A stretch of 64,000 nucleotides of DNA. Source: an uncultured Bacilli bacterium (GTDB taxonomy: Bacteria; Bacillota_I; Bacilli_A; RF39; UBA660). The stretch is taken from positions 19,594 through 83,593 of the forward strand of contig CAKOPK010000004.1 of NCBI GenBank assembly GCA_934099115.1, given 5' to 3'. Positions within the stretch are counted from its first letter, which is position 1, and every line of letters begins with the position of its first letter. Below, piece after piece: positions 33,768 to 42,812 of the stretch. The notes beneath the pieces were generated by a model, which saw nothing but the letters and a program-made list of their open reading frames with translations, searched no databases and had not been told where the DNA came from. Made by a program: the position numbers and the translations under genes.

Positions 33768-35395
33768 TTATGCTTTAATTTATTTTTAATTTTATTTAAG
33801 AAATCATCACCAAATATATGATTAATTAAACCCATTTTATAGGATATTATAAAATAGATTAGTGCTCCAATTATAGATACTACTAAAACATATAATATGC
33901 AGGTTATACGACTTGTAAAATTAACAGGAATAAATGCTTTAATAATGAGTACTGCTAATGTCATAACAATTAAAGGAATACTTATATCTAACATAGTTTT
34001 TAATATTCCTTTATAGTTAAATTTTAATAGTTTTTTTAGTATAATCATGGCTATTATAACTGTAGATGAAAAGCCAAGAATAGTTGCAAATGTTGCTCCC
34101 CAATAAGATGGTAGCCCTATTAAATCAAATAAAAGCATACATGGAACATCTAGAATTGTATTTAGTAAAATACCAAATATAGCACTTATATATACATAAC
34201 GATATTTATTTACACTTTGTAATGTATAATTAGAGATTGTAAATAAATTAGAAAATAAAGGAGAAAAAATACAAAATGCTAGAATCGTTGAGCCTAAAGG
34301 ATTATAGCCATAAAATATTGTCCATATTGGAGTTGCTAATAAAGATATACCAATACACATAGGTGTAGTTATAAAGAAAGTTAATTCTAAAGCTTGATTA
34401 AATTTACGGTTTACTTCTTGATTATTATTTAAAGTATATGCTTCTACCATGCTTGTTACTAAACTTGGGGCTAAACCTAAACCTATAGAAGTAATAATAA
34501 TACTTATTTTTGAAGCCCATGTACTTATAGCAGTACTAATAAATTCTACATCCTTAGCAACGTATCCTAAATTATCCATGGTTCGCAATATTAAAATCAT
34601 GTCAACATTATTATAGATTGATAAAGCAATGCTTATAATTACAGTTGGTATCGCATATTTTAAGATTTTTTTAATAATTTCTTTATTTGTAATTTTATCT
34701 TTGGTAGTAAATTCTTCATTTAAACGAAAGCCTTGTTCATGTTTTTTTAACTTTGTTCGAACATAGATGTAGGCTGCTAAACCACCAACAAAGGCTCCAA
34801 AGACTGCTATACCTACAGATGCTGTAATATTTAAATGAAGAATTTTAAGGGCAATATAACTTCCTACAACTATGAATAAAACTCTAACGAATTGCTCTAT
34901 TACTTGAGAAAAGCTAGATACAGAGATAACACGGTGGCCTTGAAAAAATCCTCTTGTTACGCTTAAAAAAGGAAATATTAATAAGGCAAAAGAAACACAA
35001 CGAATTACAAAAGCAACATCAGCAATAGAATTTCCTCCAGATAAATCCCCTAATATTAAGTGAGCTAATTCTGGAGCAAAGAAAAACATTATAATAAAAG
35101 CTAATATAGAAATGAACATTAAAATATTTTTTCCTAGTTTAAAAGTTCTTACTTTTGCTTCTTGTTTATTTAAAGTATTTAACTCATTGATTAATTTTCC
35201 TACTGCATTTGGTATGCCTGCAGTAGATATTTCTAAGAATAATCCATATATATTATAAGCATAAGCATATAGGGCTGCTCCTTGTGAACCTACTATAGCA
35301 TAAAATGGAATAACATAAACCATTCCTAATATTTTAACTAAGAAAATAGAAAAAGTTGCTATAAGTGTTCCCTCTATAAATGAATTTTTTTTCAA
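33755..35395 (-). CDS. SpoVB/MurJ-type lipid-linked oligosaccharide flippase
   Basis: A 546-residue integral membrane protein with about 14 hydrophobic helices from residue 10 on (TLIATFSIFLVKILG; GSQGAALYAYAYNIYG). This is the MOP/MATE superfamily group of SpoVB and YtgP/MurJ, which flip lipid II or related precursors across the membrane. I cannot tell a vegetative MurJ from a sporulation SpoVB by eye. Given murC in the window, a peptidoglycan role is likely. It is a single gene, with the Cse60-like gene 14 bases upstream. Confidence 0.85.
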   Translation of the reverse strand: MKKNSFIEGTLIATFSIFLVKILGMVYVIPFYAIVGSQGAALYAYAYNIYGLFLEISTAGIPNAVGKLINELNTLNKQEAKVRTFKLGKNILMFISILAFIIMFFFAPELAHLILGDLSGGNSIADVAFVIRCVSFALLIFPFLSVTRGFFQGHRVISVSSFSQVIEQFVRVLFIVVGSYIALKILHLNITASVGIAVFGAFVGGLAAYIYVRTKLKKHEQGFRLNEEFTTKDKITNKEIIKKILKYAIPTVIISIALSIYNNVDMILILRTMDNLGYVAKDVEFISTAISTWASKISIIITSIGLGLAPSLVTSMVEAYTLNNNQEVNRKFNQALELTFFITTPMCIGISLLATPIWTIFYGYNPLGSTILAFCIFSPLFSNLFTISNYTLQSVNKYRYVYISAIFGILLNTILDVPCMLLFDLIGLPSYWGATFATILGFSSTVIIAMIILKKLLKFNYKGILKTMLDISIPLIVMTLAVLIIKAFIPVNFTSRITCILYVLVVSIIGALIYFIISYKMGLINHIFGDDFLNKIKNKLKHKKEA

Positions 35396-35408
35396 ATAAC
35401 TTCACCTC

Positions 35409-35579
35409 TTATGTATAAATAATCATAGCTGTAAAACAATAGATTTGTTCTTCTCCAAACATTGTAATAGCAGTTTGAAATTTAATATCTATTACCTCTC
35501 CTTCTATAGTACTCAGAAATGCATTTACAGATGCTTCTAAATCTTTTTCATGAGATTCATCAATAATTTTAACTTTCAT
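35409..35579 (-). CDS. Cse60-like small sporulation-family protein
   Basis: A 56-residue protein starting MKVKIIDESHEKDLEASVN and ending TAMIIYT, with the strand-helix-strand-strand pattern and DE.HEKDLE motif of the Cse60 family, a small protein first seen under forespore or mother-cell control in Bacillus. The exact role is unknown. A GGTGAAT site precedes the ATG at 35579. It is probably co-transcribed with the flippase that follows. Members also occur in non-sporulating Firmicutes, so it is not proof of sporulation. Confidence 0.65.
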   Translation of the reverse strand: MKVKIIDESHEKDLEASVNAFLSTIEGEVIDIKFQTAITMFGEEQIYCFTAMIIYT

Positions 35580-35671
35580 ATTATTCACCAAAATTAGAAT
35601 AGCATAAATGAAAGAAAATATTTGTCGAATAAAATAATAAATTTTAAATCTCTTTCATTTTATCACAAATT

Positions 35672-35700
35672 AAAATAAGTGTACAGTTAACACTTATTTT
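35672..35700 (-). terminator. Hairpin after the Tyr/Gly-rich gene
   Basis: AAAATAAGTGT (35672-35682) and ACACTTATTTT (35690-35700) are perfect 11-base arms. The T-run lies within the stem, so efficiency as a terminator is uncertain. Confidence 0.5.
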
Positions 35701-35719
35701 AAAGTATATAATATGTCAA

Positions 35720-35941
35720 TTAATAGCCATATGGTCCTGGTACATAACCCCCATAAGAATAATAAGCGTAAGGGTATCCAGGAGAATACATAGGTCTATT
35801 TTGATATCCTGGTGCTACATTATAAATTGGTCTAGGTCGTGTAAGACCAATAGCTGCTCCTCCCACTAATGCTCCAGTTAAGAATGGTACTATTACTTGT
35901 CTATCTCCTGTTGGATATACATAGGATATATTTTGATACAT
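35720..35941 (-). CDS. Small Tyr/Gly/Pro-rich protein, spore-coat-like
   Basis: A 73-residue protein with a Gly/Ala-rich hydrophobic patch (FLTGALVGGAAIGL) and then a Tyr-, Pro- and Gly-rich tail (YSPGYPYAYYSYGGY). It starts at ATG 35941, nine bases after AGAGGTGA. Such tails are common in spore coat and surface proteins. The family is not recognised and the function is unknown. It is a single gene upstream of the Cse60-like one. Confidence 0.6.
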   Translation of the reverse strand: MYQNISYVYPTGDRQVIVPFLTGALVGGAAIGLTRPRPIYNVAPGYQNRPMYSPGYPYAYYSYGGYVPGPYGY

Positions 35942-36002
35942 AAAACTCACCTCTTGTTAGTAATGTATGTGAAATAATAAAAAAGAAAAAGGACATTAAC
36001 CC

Positions 36003-36030
36003 AGAAAAAAAGACTATTTTATAAGTCCTA
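36003..36030 (-). terminator. Possible tyrS terminator
   Basis: A weak hairpin (GACT/AGTC around TATAAAAT) at the tyrS stop, followed on the minus strand by seven T. Confidence 0.4.
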
Positions 36031-37240
36031 AGTAATAGTTTTTCTTTCCTTTTTTGATAATCATAACTTTGTTATCAATTAAATCTTCTTCTTTTATTTT
36101 ATATTCTAAATTATCTATTTTTTTATTATTAATACGAATAGCATTTGCATTTACAAATTCTCTTGCTTCTCTTTTACTTGTGCATATTTTACTATCTGTT
36201 AAGAAATCAATAATATTTGCTCCTAAAGATATATCTACTGTTGGTACTCCTTTTAAAGAATTAATAATATCTGTACTAGATAAAGATGTAACATTTTCGT
36301 TAAATAAAGATTCACTTATTTTTAAGGCTTTTTCATATTCTTCATGGCCATGTAAGAAGGTTATTACTTCTTCTGCTAGTTTCTTATGAGCTACTCTAAG
36401 TTCTGGTTGTTCTTTATGGATTTTTTCAGTTTCTTCTATTTCTTCTTTACTTAAGAAAGTTAATTTTTTTAGATAATCAATAACCATTTCATCTTCAGTA
36501 TTAATAAAGAATTGATACATTTCATAAGCACTAGTTTTATTAATATCTAACCAAATAGCATTTCCTTCACTTTTACCAAATTTTGTACCATCTTTCTTTG
36601 TGATTAGAGGCATTGTAAAGCCATAAGCTTCTTCTCCTGTTTTTTTACGGATTAAATCAATACCAGCGGTTATATTTCCCCATTGGTCTTGACCCGCTAC
36701 TTGCATTTTACAGTTTTTATTTTGATATAACCATAAATAATCTAAAGATTGCATAATCATATAAGAAAACTCTGTATATGTAATACCTGCATCTAGTCTT
36801 CTTCTTATAATGTCTTTATCAAGCATATAATTGATAGAAAAATATTTGCCATAATCCCTTAAATAATCAATAAAGTTTATATCTTTACTCCAATCATAAT
36901 TATTTACTATTTCAAAACCAAAGATTTTTTTTACTTGATTGGTTAGGGCTTCTACATTATGATTTACAGCCTCTTTTGTAATCATTGGCCTTTCTGTTGT
37001 TGGCTTTGGATCTCCGATTTGACCGGTAGCACCTCCAATTAATAAAATGGGATGGTGTCCTGCTCTTTTTAGTCTAGTAGCCATTAAAAATGATGAAAAA
37101 TGACCAATATGTAGGGAATCCCCTGTAGGGTCTGTTCCTATATAAAAAGTAACTCCTCCATTATTTAATAGTTCTTCTATTTTAGGACTAGAAATATCTT
37201 TAATTAGTCCTCTCCATTTTAAATCTTCAAAAAATGTCAT
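36014..37240 (-). CDS. tyrS: Tyrosyl-tRNA synthetase
   Basis: A 408-residue class I synthetase that charges tRNA-Tyr. The HIGH motif is at residues 44-47 (SLHIGHFSS). The KMSKS-type motif is KFGKS near 230, as in many bacterial TyrRS. GQDQWGNITAG and the C-terminal S4-like domain (SKREAREFVNANAIRINN) are present. It overlaps the upstream aminopeptidase gene by four bases (ATGA). No T-box leader is seen, since the gene is second in its operon. Confidence 0.96.
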   Translation of the reverse strand: MTFFEDLKWRGLIKDISSPKIEELLNNGGVTFYIGTDPTGDSLHIGHFSSFLMATRLKRAGHHPILLIGGATGQIGDPKPTTERPMITKEAVNHNVEALTNQVKKIFGFEIVNNYDWSKDINFIDYLRDYGKYFSINYMLDKDIIRRRLDAGITYTEFSYMIMQSLDYLWLYQNKNCKMQVAGQDQWGNITAGIDLIRKKTGEEAYGFTMPLITKKDGTKFGKSEGNAIWLDINKTSAYEMYQFFINTEDEMVIDYLKKLTFLSKEEIEETEKIHKEQPELRVAHKKLAEEVITFLHGHEEYEKALKISESLFNENVTSLSSTDIINSLKGVPTVDISLGANIIDFLTDSKICTSKREAREFVNANAIRINNKKIDNLEYKIKEEDLIDNKVMIIKKGKKNYYLGLIK

Positions 37241-38445
37241 ACAATATCCTCCTGTATAAAATTTCCTTCTTTCATTATAACGACTTCTTTACCATTTTTC
37301 AAGACTGCTTTTACTTCTAAATCACTTGTTCCGATAAAAAAGTCTACATGAGTATGAGAATAATTAATACCACTTTCTAATAATTCTTCCTTCGTTTTTT
37401 CTAAGCCACTTTCAATGCACTCGCTAAAACCTGCTCCTATCGCTAAGTGACATGATGCATTTTCGTCATATAAAGTGTTCTTAAAAATAATACCGGTTTT
37501 AGATATAGTGGAAGAATAATCAACTAAAGCACATTCTCCTAGATAATGAGAGCCTTCATCTGTTTCAATAATTCCCTTTAAAATATCATATCCTTTTTTA
37601 GCACTATAATCTATAATTCTTCCATCTTTAAAAATTATACTAAAATCTGCTATCGCTTCATTATTATGAATTAATACTTTGGATGATTTTACAATTCCAT
37701 TAACGCGTAGACGATCTGGAGATGCAAAAACTTCTAGAGTTGGCATATTCACTAGATTATTGCCCTCTGCACTTTGAAATATATAATCTTTTGGGAGACC
37801 AATTTCTAAGTCTGTGCCTAAACTATTATGATAAATTAGTTTATCTATGGATAATCTATTTAAATAATTTGCTCTTTCTTTAAGAGTATTTATTTGTTTT
37901 TCCCAAGCAAGAATTGGATTTTCTTCATTAATTAAACAAATATCAAATATATAATTCCATAACTTAGTAGTATCACTATTTCCAAACAAATCATAAGCCC
38001 ATAGATTATTTGGTACTGCAGAAATATTCCATTTTATCGTTCCTTTATTTTGGTAATCACGATAAATAGAGATTGATTTCATTTGATAGGCGTTTACTTT
38101 ACTTAATATTTCTTTATCTACATCTTGATAGAAATTAGGTAATGTTGAAGTTAAAATCATGAAAGAATAACCTTCTAGAGCCATTTTATTATATTTTGTA
38201 ATATCTATAAGCGGACTTTTTATAATCTCGTCATATGATTTCGTCATGTATAGTTCTTTTAGACTATCCGGTTCACTTATTAAAGTTTCAATTTCTGTTA
38301 TTCCTATCTTTTGAGCTTCTTCAATTGCTATATCAATAAAGTCTTTTATAAAATCTATTCCAACAATGAATAGTTTATCTTCCTTTTTTAATTTTAAACA
38401 TCCCTCAAGGATAAACTTTGCATATTTTCTTTTATTATCTTCCAT
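37237..38445 (-). CDS. M29-family aminopeptidase
   Basis: A 402-residue cytoplasmic metallopeptidase of the AmpS/AmpT/PepS type that removes N-terminal amino acids. Seen: NMPTLEVFASPDRLRVNG, ETDEGSHYLGECALV, NASCHLAIG, and HVDFFIGT. These hold the Glu, His and Asp metal ligands of the family. The usual PTEEVF is PTLEVF here, so one of two Glu is changed; whether that is the metal ligand is not certain. It is upstream of tyrS in the same operon with a TGA/ATG overlap. Confidence 0.88.
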   Translation of the reverse strand: MEDNKRKYAKFILEGCLKLKKEDKLFIVGIDFIKDFIDIAIEEAQKIGITEIETLISEPDSLKELYMTKSYDEIIKSPLIDITKYNKMALEGYSFMILTSTLPNFYQDVDKEILSKVNAYQMKSISIYRDYQNKGTIKWNISAVPNNLWAYDLFGNSDTTKLWNYIFDICLINEENPILAWEKQINTLKERANYLNRLSIDKLIYHNSLGTDLEIGLPKDYIFQSAEGNNLVNMPTLEVFASPDRLRVNGIVKSSKVLIHNNEAIADFSIIFKDGRIIDYSAKKGYDILKGIIETDEGSHYLGECALVDYSSTISKTGIIFKNTLYDENASCHLAIGAGFSECIESGLEKTKEELLESGINYSHTHVDFFIGTSDLEVKAVLKNGKEVVIMKEGNFIQEDIV

Positions 38446-38461
38446 TTTATTTCCTTTCTAA

Positions 38462-38501
38462 AAACAAAAAGTTCAATAGTATGAACTAACGAACTTTTTT
38501 A
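38462..38501 (-). terminator. Terminator of the InlB-repeat gene
   Basis: AAAAGTTC and GAACTTTT arms right after the stop codon, with TTTTTGTTTTT following on the minus strand. Confidence 0.65.
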
Positions 38502-40376
38502 TTATCTATAATAACTATCTACAATCTCATAATCTCTATAAGAATTAGATTTCGATGCTTTATCATCAACACATTGGTCTAAATCTGTATATTCAATGTC
38601 AAAGTATAATGGAACAAAGTATACATAATAATTTGATGAAGTATAGAATTTGTCTGCTGTAATAGATAATAAACTGTATAAATTATTTCTTACTGTAAAA
38701 TAATGTTCTTTTCCACTAGAATAATTATATGTAACATTTGTAGAGAAATTATTTGATTTTAAAGAATATCTCTTTAAGTTACTACCACTTCCAGCATCAA
38801 CACTATTGCCAGATGCATTTATCATAATAATAGGTTTATTATAGCTCTTCCAATAATTGTATGCTCTATTGTAATCATTATTACTTAGAGTTCCATAATC
38901 TACTACTTTTACGTGATTTATATTGGAATTTGTATATCTTAATGTGTAATTAAAGTGGAATGAAGATGATGAGCCAATATCTGATTTTCCAACATACCCT
39001 GTTGAATAGATTCTATCACTTTCTATCTTACAATAAGTATGATACTGTTCTCTATCTTTTTCCCAATTAGCCACTAGTGTAATACTTTGATATACTCTTT
39101 TGTTAAAGTTATATTCATTACCATTATAGTACCAGCCTAAGAACGTATACCCATTTCTTGTTGGATTACTTGGTTTACTTGCCCTATTACCATCTTTTAC
39201 AGTTTGAGTACGGACACTAGTACCCCCATTAGAATCAAAATATACTTTATGAGTTTCTACACAACTTCCATTGTCTTCCCATTTGGCATATAATGTTATA
39301 TTTTGGTAAACACCATTATTAAAATTGTATTTCTTAGTTAGTGAACTATCTGTATACCAACCAACAAAATCATAACAAGCTTTTGTTGGATTTCCTGGCT
39401 GATTAGCACGAGCCCCTTCTGTTACAGTTTGGGATGGAACACTAGTGCCACCATTGGAATCAAAACGTACTGTATATTTATTCTTTACAGGATTATTATT
39501 ATCATTGTTATTATCATTTTGATTTTTCTTCCATTTGGCTATTAAAGTTATTTTTCTAGTTACTGGAGTATTAAAATCATATTCTTCACCATCTAAATAC
39601 CAGCCTAAGAATGTATACCCATTTCTTGTTGTTGTTTTATATTCTGCTGTAGCTCCTTTTCTAACTGTTTGAGAACGGACACTAGTTCCTCCATTAGAAT
39701 TAAAGCTAACCGTATAATAAGCGTTATTTAAGCAGTCATTTTTGCAATCACTGCCTGTGCAACTATTACAATTGGTAATATAATTAATATTATAATTATT
39801 ATTTATTACTGTACTCTTACTTGGAGTGTATGCAGTATTTCCTTTTGTACTAGTATTATTTTTAGTACTCGTAGTGTTTGTACTACTACTATTTGTATTA
39901 CTGCTATTATTATCTTTTACTTCTACTACTGTTTTATTATTACAATCAGTACATTCTGTATTAATTGTAGTAACAATATAATCAGTCTTATCTTCACAAC
40001 TTAAGAATACTTTTAAAGCATATTCATTATCTAAAGTTTTAGTTGCTTGAATATAAGAATCGGTCATATTACAAGTTTTACCATTTGCATCTTGAAATTC
40101 TACTATTAAATTGCTAGACACCATTTCTTCTAAAGACATACGATTTGTTTTGCCTATTTTGTCTGGTAAATTGCTACCCTTAAAGTATTCAAATCCAGCT
40201 TCTTTCATTAAATTAATATTGTTAACAAATACAGAATCATTGCCTGCTACAGAACCATTACTCTTATTTTTAGGGTAAACAAGAACAATAATGATTACTA
40301 GTATAGCAATTAAAACTGTAAGCCCTATCACTTTAAACCAACTAATCTTGTATTCTTTTTCCATATTATCTGTCAT
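38502..40376 (-). CDS. Membrane-anchored surface protein with three InlB-type repeats
   Basis: A protein of about 624 residues starting at ATG 40376 after AAGGGTGG. It has a cytoplasmic N-terminal tail, a membrane helix near residues 16-37, an Asn/Ser/Thr-rich linker with a CNSCTGSDC cluster, then three repeats of about 70 residues. Each runs from F(N/D)SNGGTSV through QTV..G to GW(Y)...Y.F and ends in W. This is the InlB B-repeat (Listeria-Bacteroides, beta-grasp) fold found in adhesins. The last 190 residues are Tyr/Ser-rich and unassigned. No sorting signal is needed because of the N-terminal anchor. Confidence 0.85.
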   Translation of the reverse strand: MTDNMEKEYKISWFKVIGLTVLIAILVIIIVLVYPKNKSNGSVAGNDSVFVNNINLMKEAGFEYFKGSNLPDKIGKTNRMSLEEMVSSNLIVEFQDANGKTCNMTDSYIQATKTLDNEYALKVFLSCEDKTDYIVTTINTECTDCNNKTVVEVKDNNSSNTNSSSTNTTSTKNNTSTKGNTAYTPSKSTVINNNYNINYITNCNSCTGSDCKNDCLNNAYYTVSFNSNGGTSVRSQTVRKGATAEYKTTTRNGYTFLGWYLDGEEYDFNTPVTRKITLIAKWKKNQNDNNNDNNNPVKNKYTVRFDSNGGTSVPSQTVTEGARANQPGNPTKACYDFVGWYTDSSLTKKYNFNNGVYQNITLYAKWEDNGSCVETHKVYFDSNGGTSVRTQTVKDGNRASKPSNPTRNGYTFLGWYYNGNEYNFNKRVYQSITLVANWEKDREQYHTYCKIESDRIYSTGYVGKSDIGSSSSFHFNYTLRYTNSNINHVKVVDYGTLSNNDYNRAYNYWKSYNKPIIMINASGNSVDAGSGSNLKRYSLKSNNFSTNVTYNYSSGKEHYFTVRNNLYSLLSITADKFYTSSNYYVYFVPLYFDIEYTDLDQCVDDKASKSNSYRDYEIVDSYYR

Positions 40377-40458
40377 ATCCTTTACCACCCTTACTTCCTA
40401 TAAGAATAGTATATCTATTTATATAATTAAAGTCAAGAAAATAAGCCAAAAATGTATA

Positions 40459-40498
40459 AAAAAAAGGAAAAAATAGTTTGTTTCTTTTTCCTTTTATT
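40459..40498 (-). terminator. Terminator of the YtxH gene
   Basis: AAAGGAAAAA and TTTTTTCCTTT arms followed on the minus strand by further T. Confidence 0.6.
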
Positions 40499-40500
40499 TA

Positions 40501-40926
40501 TTATTTACTTTTTGCTTTTTTAGGCTCTTCGTTTTTTAATTTTGCTGTTGCAGCTTCTAAAGCTTTAATTGTGCTTTCTTTAACTTCACGAGCTGCTGCT
40601 TCAATTACTGGAGTGCCTTTCTTAACTGCATAGTCTACTAAATCATCAGCTTTTTTCTTGATTTTTTTAGCTTGGTCTTTAATAGCACTTGCTACTGTTT
40701 CTTTATCTAATTTTTTTAAATCTTCTTTGATTTCTTCTACTTTCTTTTCAATAGTAGCTTTTACATCTTCTGCTTTAATGTTTTTTGCTTTTTCTAATAA
40801 ATCATCCATTTTTGCTTTTAAGTCTTTACGTAGTTCTTTACCACTTTTAGGAGCAAGTAACATTCCTACTGTTGCTCCAAGTCCAACTCCTACTAAAAAT
40901 TTTCCAATTCCATTATTTTTACTCAT
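40501..40926 (-). CDS. YtxH-domain protein
   Basis: A 141-residue protein with a Gly-rich membrane segment (GKFLVGVGLGATVGMLLAP), the SGKELRKDLK motif, and a Lys/Ala-rich coiled coil. YtxH-family proteins are small membrane proteins linked with general stress in Bacillus; the exact function is unknown. Its start overlaps the upstream DUF948-like gene by 8 bases. Together with 40919-42733 it forms a four-gene operon. Confidence 0.85.
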   Translation of the reverse strand: MSKNNGIGKFLVGVGLGATVGMLLAPKSGKELRKDLKAKMDDLLEKAKNIKAEDVKATIEKKVEEIKEDLKKLDKETVASAIKDQAKKIKKKADDLVDYAVKKGTPVIEAAAREVKESTIKALEAATAKLKNEEPKKAKSK

Positions 40927-41221
40927 TATTTTCTTCTTCCTTCCTTTTATCCTTATTTCTTTTTCTGAAAATCAATTTTGATGCAATACCTGATAAACCA
41001 TCCACTACTCGGTCTGTTAAAGTAACTATTTTATCAGTAGTAAAATCTACAATGTGGAATAATCCATTTAAAGATTCTACTTTTTCATTTACATCTTCTA
41101 CCACTTTTTCCACCTTATTGATGGTAATAATTGATTTGATACCTAATATTATGCCAATAACTAATATAATTATTAATAAAAGATAAATAATTATTGGCAA
41201 AAATGATAGCCAAAATTCCAT
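40919..41221 (-). CDS. DUF948-like membrane protein
   Basis: A 100-residue protein with an N-terminal membrane helix (about residues 5-30), then a coiled coil (INKVEKVVEDVNEKVESL) and a basic C-terminus. A DUF948 (YtxG)-type protein next to a YtxH-domain gene is a common Firmicute pair. It overlaps both neighbours, by 8 bases and by 1 base, so the operon is tightly coupled. Confidence 0.7.
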   Translation of the reverse strand: MEFWLSFLPIIIYLLLIIILVIGIILGIKSIITINKVEKVVEDVNEKVESLNGLFHIVDFTTDKIVTLTDRVVDGLSGIASKLIFRKRNKDKRKEEENNE

Positions 41222-42087
41222 TATTTGTCACCCTCTCTATTCTCATACATCGAATCAATTAAATCGAATAAATCACTTTCTAATGTGTCTTCTTCTAGGT
41301 TTTCTTCTTTTTTAGGTTCAACACTTTCTTGAATATTTTCTAAAGAATCTATATCATCAGCAACTGATTTATCCTCTTGTTCTTCACTACCTTTAACATC
41401 TATATAATCATCACTACTATCTTTTAATAATTCATCAATGGTTCTTGCTTTTTCTAGTTTTTCTTCTAAAATTTTATCTTCTTCTTGATTATCTATTTTT
41501 TCAATTTCAATTTTCTCTAATTCTTTCTTTTCTTCTAGAGACCCAAAAGCTTTTTTACGAACACTATCAACATCTAAACTTTTTAGAGGCGTTACAGGTT
41601 TCGTTGTTATTTCATCAGGAGTATAATTTTTATCTAAAATGCCATATACAGGGCTAATAATTGGCGATGGTTTAAATTTTGCTTTTGGAGTTTTTTCTTC
41701 TTCTTTTCGCTCTGGTCTTTTATATTCTACTTTTTTCTCTTTTTCCTGTTTCTTTTTCTCATATTCCATTATATTCGTAGAACGTTTAGGTCGTGCACTT
41801 TCAAATTCTTTTTCATCAAAATCCGGGAAATTAAAAGTACTTTCTGTTTTTATTGGAGCGCTTGGTTGCTCATATTTTTTTACAGGTTCTACTTTTTTTT
41901 CTTGATAAATAGGTTCTCTTGGCGTTTCTTCATAAAAACGAGCATAAGAGAAATCTTGTTTTGGCTCTTCCTTTTTAGGAACTTCATAAACAGGTTCTAT
42001 TTTTTTTTCTTTCTTTTTTTCAATTACAGGAATTTCTACCTCTTCTTCTTCAAATAATATATTTTTTAATTTGCTAACTAAGCCCAT
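41221..42087 (-). CDS. Charged cytoplasmic protein with conserved PSPIISPVYG block
   Basis: The start is ATG 42087, nine bases after GGAAGG; an earlier GTG lies in the ribosome site. The 288-residue product begins MGLVSKLKNILFEEEE, is very rich in Glu and Lys, and has a Pro-containing block PSPIISPVYGILDKNY near residues 150-170 that looks like a binding motif. No signal peptide or membrane helix is seen. The opening recalls the membrane-targeting helix of SepF, but the SepF core is not there. The function is unknown. It sits between the lipoprotein gene and the DUF948-like gene. Confidence 0.65.
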   Translation of the reverse strand: MGLVSKLKNILFEEEEVEIPVIEKKKEKKIEPVYEVPKKEEPKQDFSYARFYEETPREPIYQEKKVEPVKKYEQPSAPIKTESTFNFPDFDEKEFESARPKRSTNIMEYEKKKQEKEKKVEYKRPERKEEEKTPKAKFKPSPIISPVYGILDKNYTPDEITTKPVTPLKSLDVDSVRKKAFGSLEEKKELEKIEIEKIDNQEEDKILEEKLEKARTIDELLKDSSDDYIDVKGSEEQEDKSVADDIDSLENIQESVEPKKEENLEEDTLESDLFDLIDSMYENREGDK

Positions 42088-42100
42088 TATTAACACCTTC

Positions 42101-42733
42101 CTATTTTATATAATCAGGGTCTTTTGCATCTCCTGTATCTGTGTCTTCTTCTGTAAATTTTAGATAATTATCACTACCGACAATTTCGAATATATCAAAA
42201 GTTTCTTCTGGAGAGTCTAGAGTACTACTAGATAAATACTTTTCAATTACAGAATCATTATATGTAACAGAAGATAAAACAACCATAGCATATGTAATGC
42301 ATTTATTAATATCTTTTGTGTATGCTACTACTTCTATTTTAGCATAATTATACATAATTTCAATTAAATATTGATTATTTTTATAATTATTAATCTCAAT
42401 ATACCCTTTTTTATCGTTTAATTGGAGAAAACTTGAATAAATACTATCTTCATTTACTTCATATTTAAAATTTGTTTTATTTAAGTAACTTACTACGTCT
42501 ACGTATAAATAATAAGTATATTTTTGGTCTGTTAATACTTCATTAAAAGATTTACTATTTTTAATACTTAATCCTCTTGGTAAATAATAACGATAGCCAT
42601 TGCGATTTACATTTGTAATAGATACTTTACTATTTAGTACTTCATCTATAACTTCTTGATAACTTTCTTTTTCAATACTTGTACATCCGGTTAATGTAAA
42701 TATAAGAATACCTAATAATAATATTTTCTTCAT
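42101..42733 (-). CDS. Lipoprotein of unknown function
   Basis: A 210-residue protein with a lipoprotein signal (LTGC, Cys at about residue 17). The rest is a mixed alpha/beta domain (RYYLPRGLSIKNSKSFN; KGYIEINNYKNNQYLIEIMYNYAK) with an acidic tail. The family is not recognised. It is first in the operon with the charged protein, the DUF948-like and YtxH genes. Confidence 0.75.
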   Translation of the reverse strand: MKKILLLGILIFTLTGCTSIEKESYQEVIDEVLNSKVSITNVNRNGYRYYLPRGLSIKNSKSFNEVLTDQKYTYYLYVDVVSYLNKTNFKYEVNEDSIYSSFLQLNDKKGYIEINNYKNNQYLIEIMYNYAKIEVVAYTKDINKCITYAMVVLSSVTYNDSVIEKYLSSSTLDSPEETFDIFEIVGSDNYLKFTEEDTDTGDAKDPDYIK

Positions 42734-42784
42734 TGGTAGTCCTCCTACAATTCATAATTATAAACAATTATAGATTAAAAAGCA

Positions 42785-42812
42785 AGAAAAAAGAAAGGGC
42801 ATCCTTTCTACA
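42785..42812 (-). terminator. Terminator of the helical-bundle gene
   Basis: GAAAGG and CCTTTC arms overlapping the gene's last codons, with CTTTTTTC following on the minus strand. Confidence 0.6.

Noticed and set aside
38502..40376. InlB repeats as phase-variable or recombining tandem repeats
   Set aside because: The three repeats differ clearly in DNA and protein sequence, so slippage or unequal crossover between them is unlikely at present.
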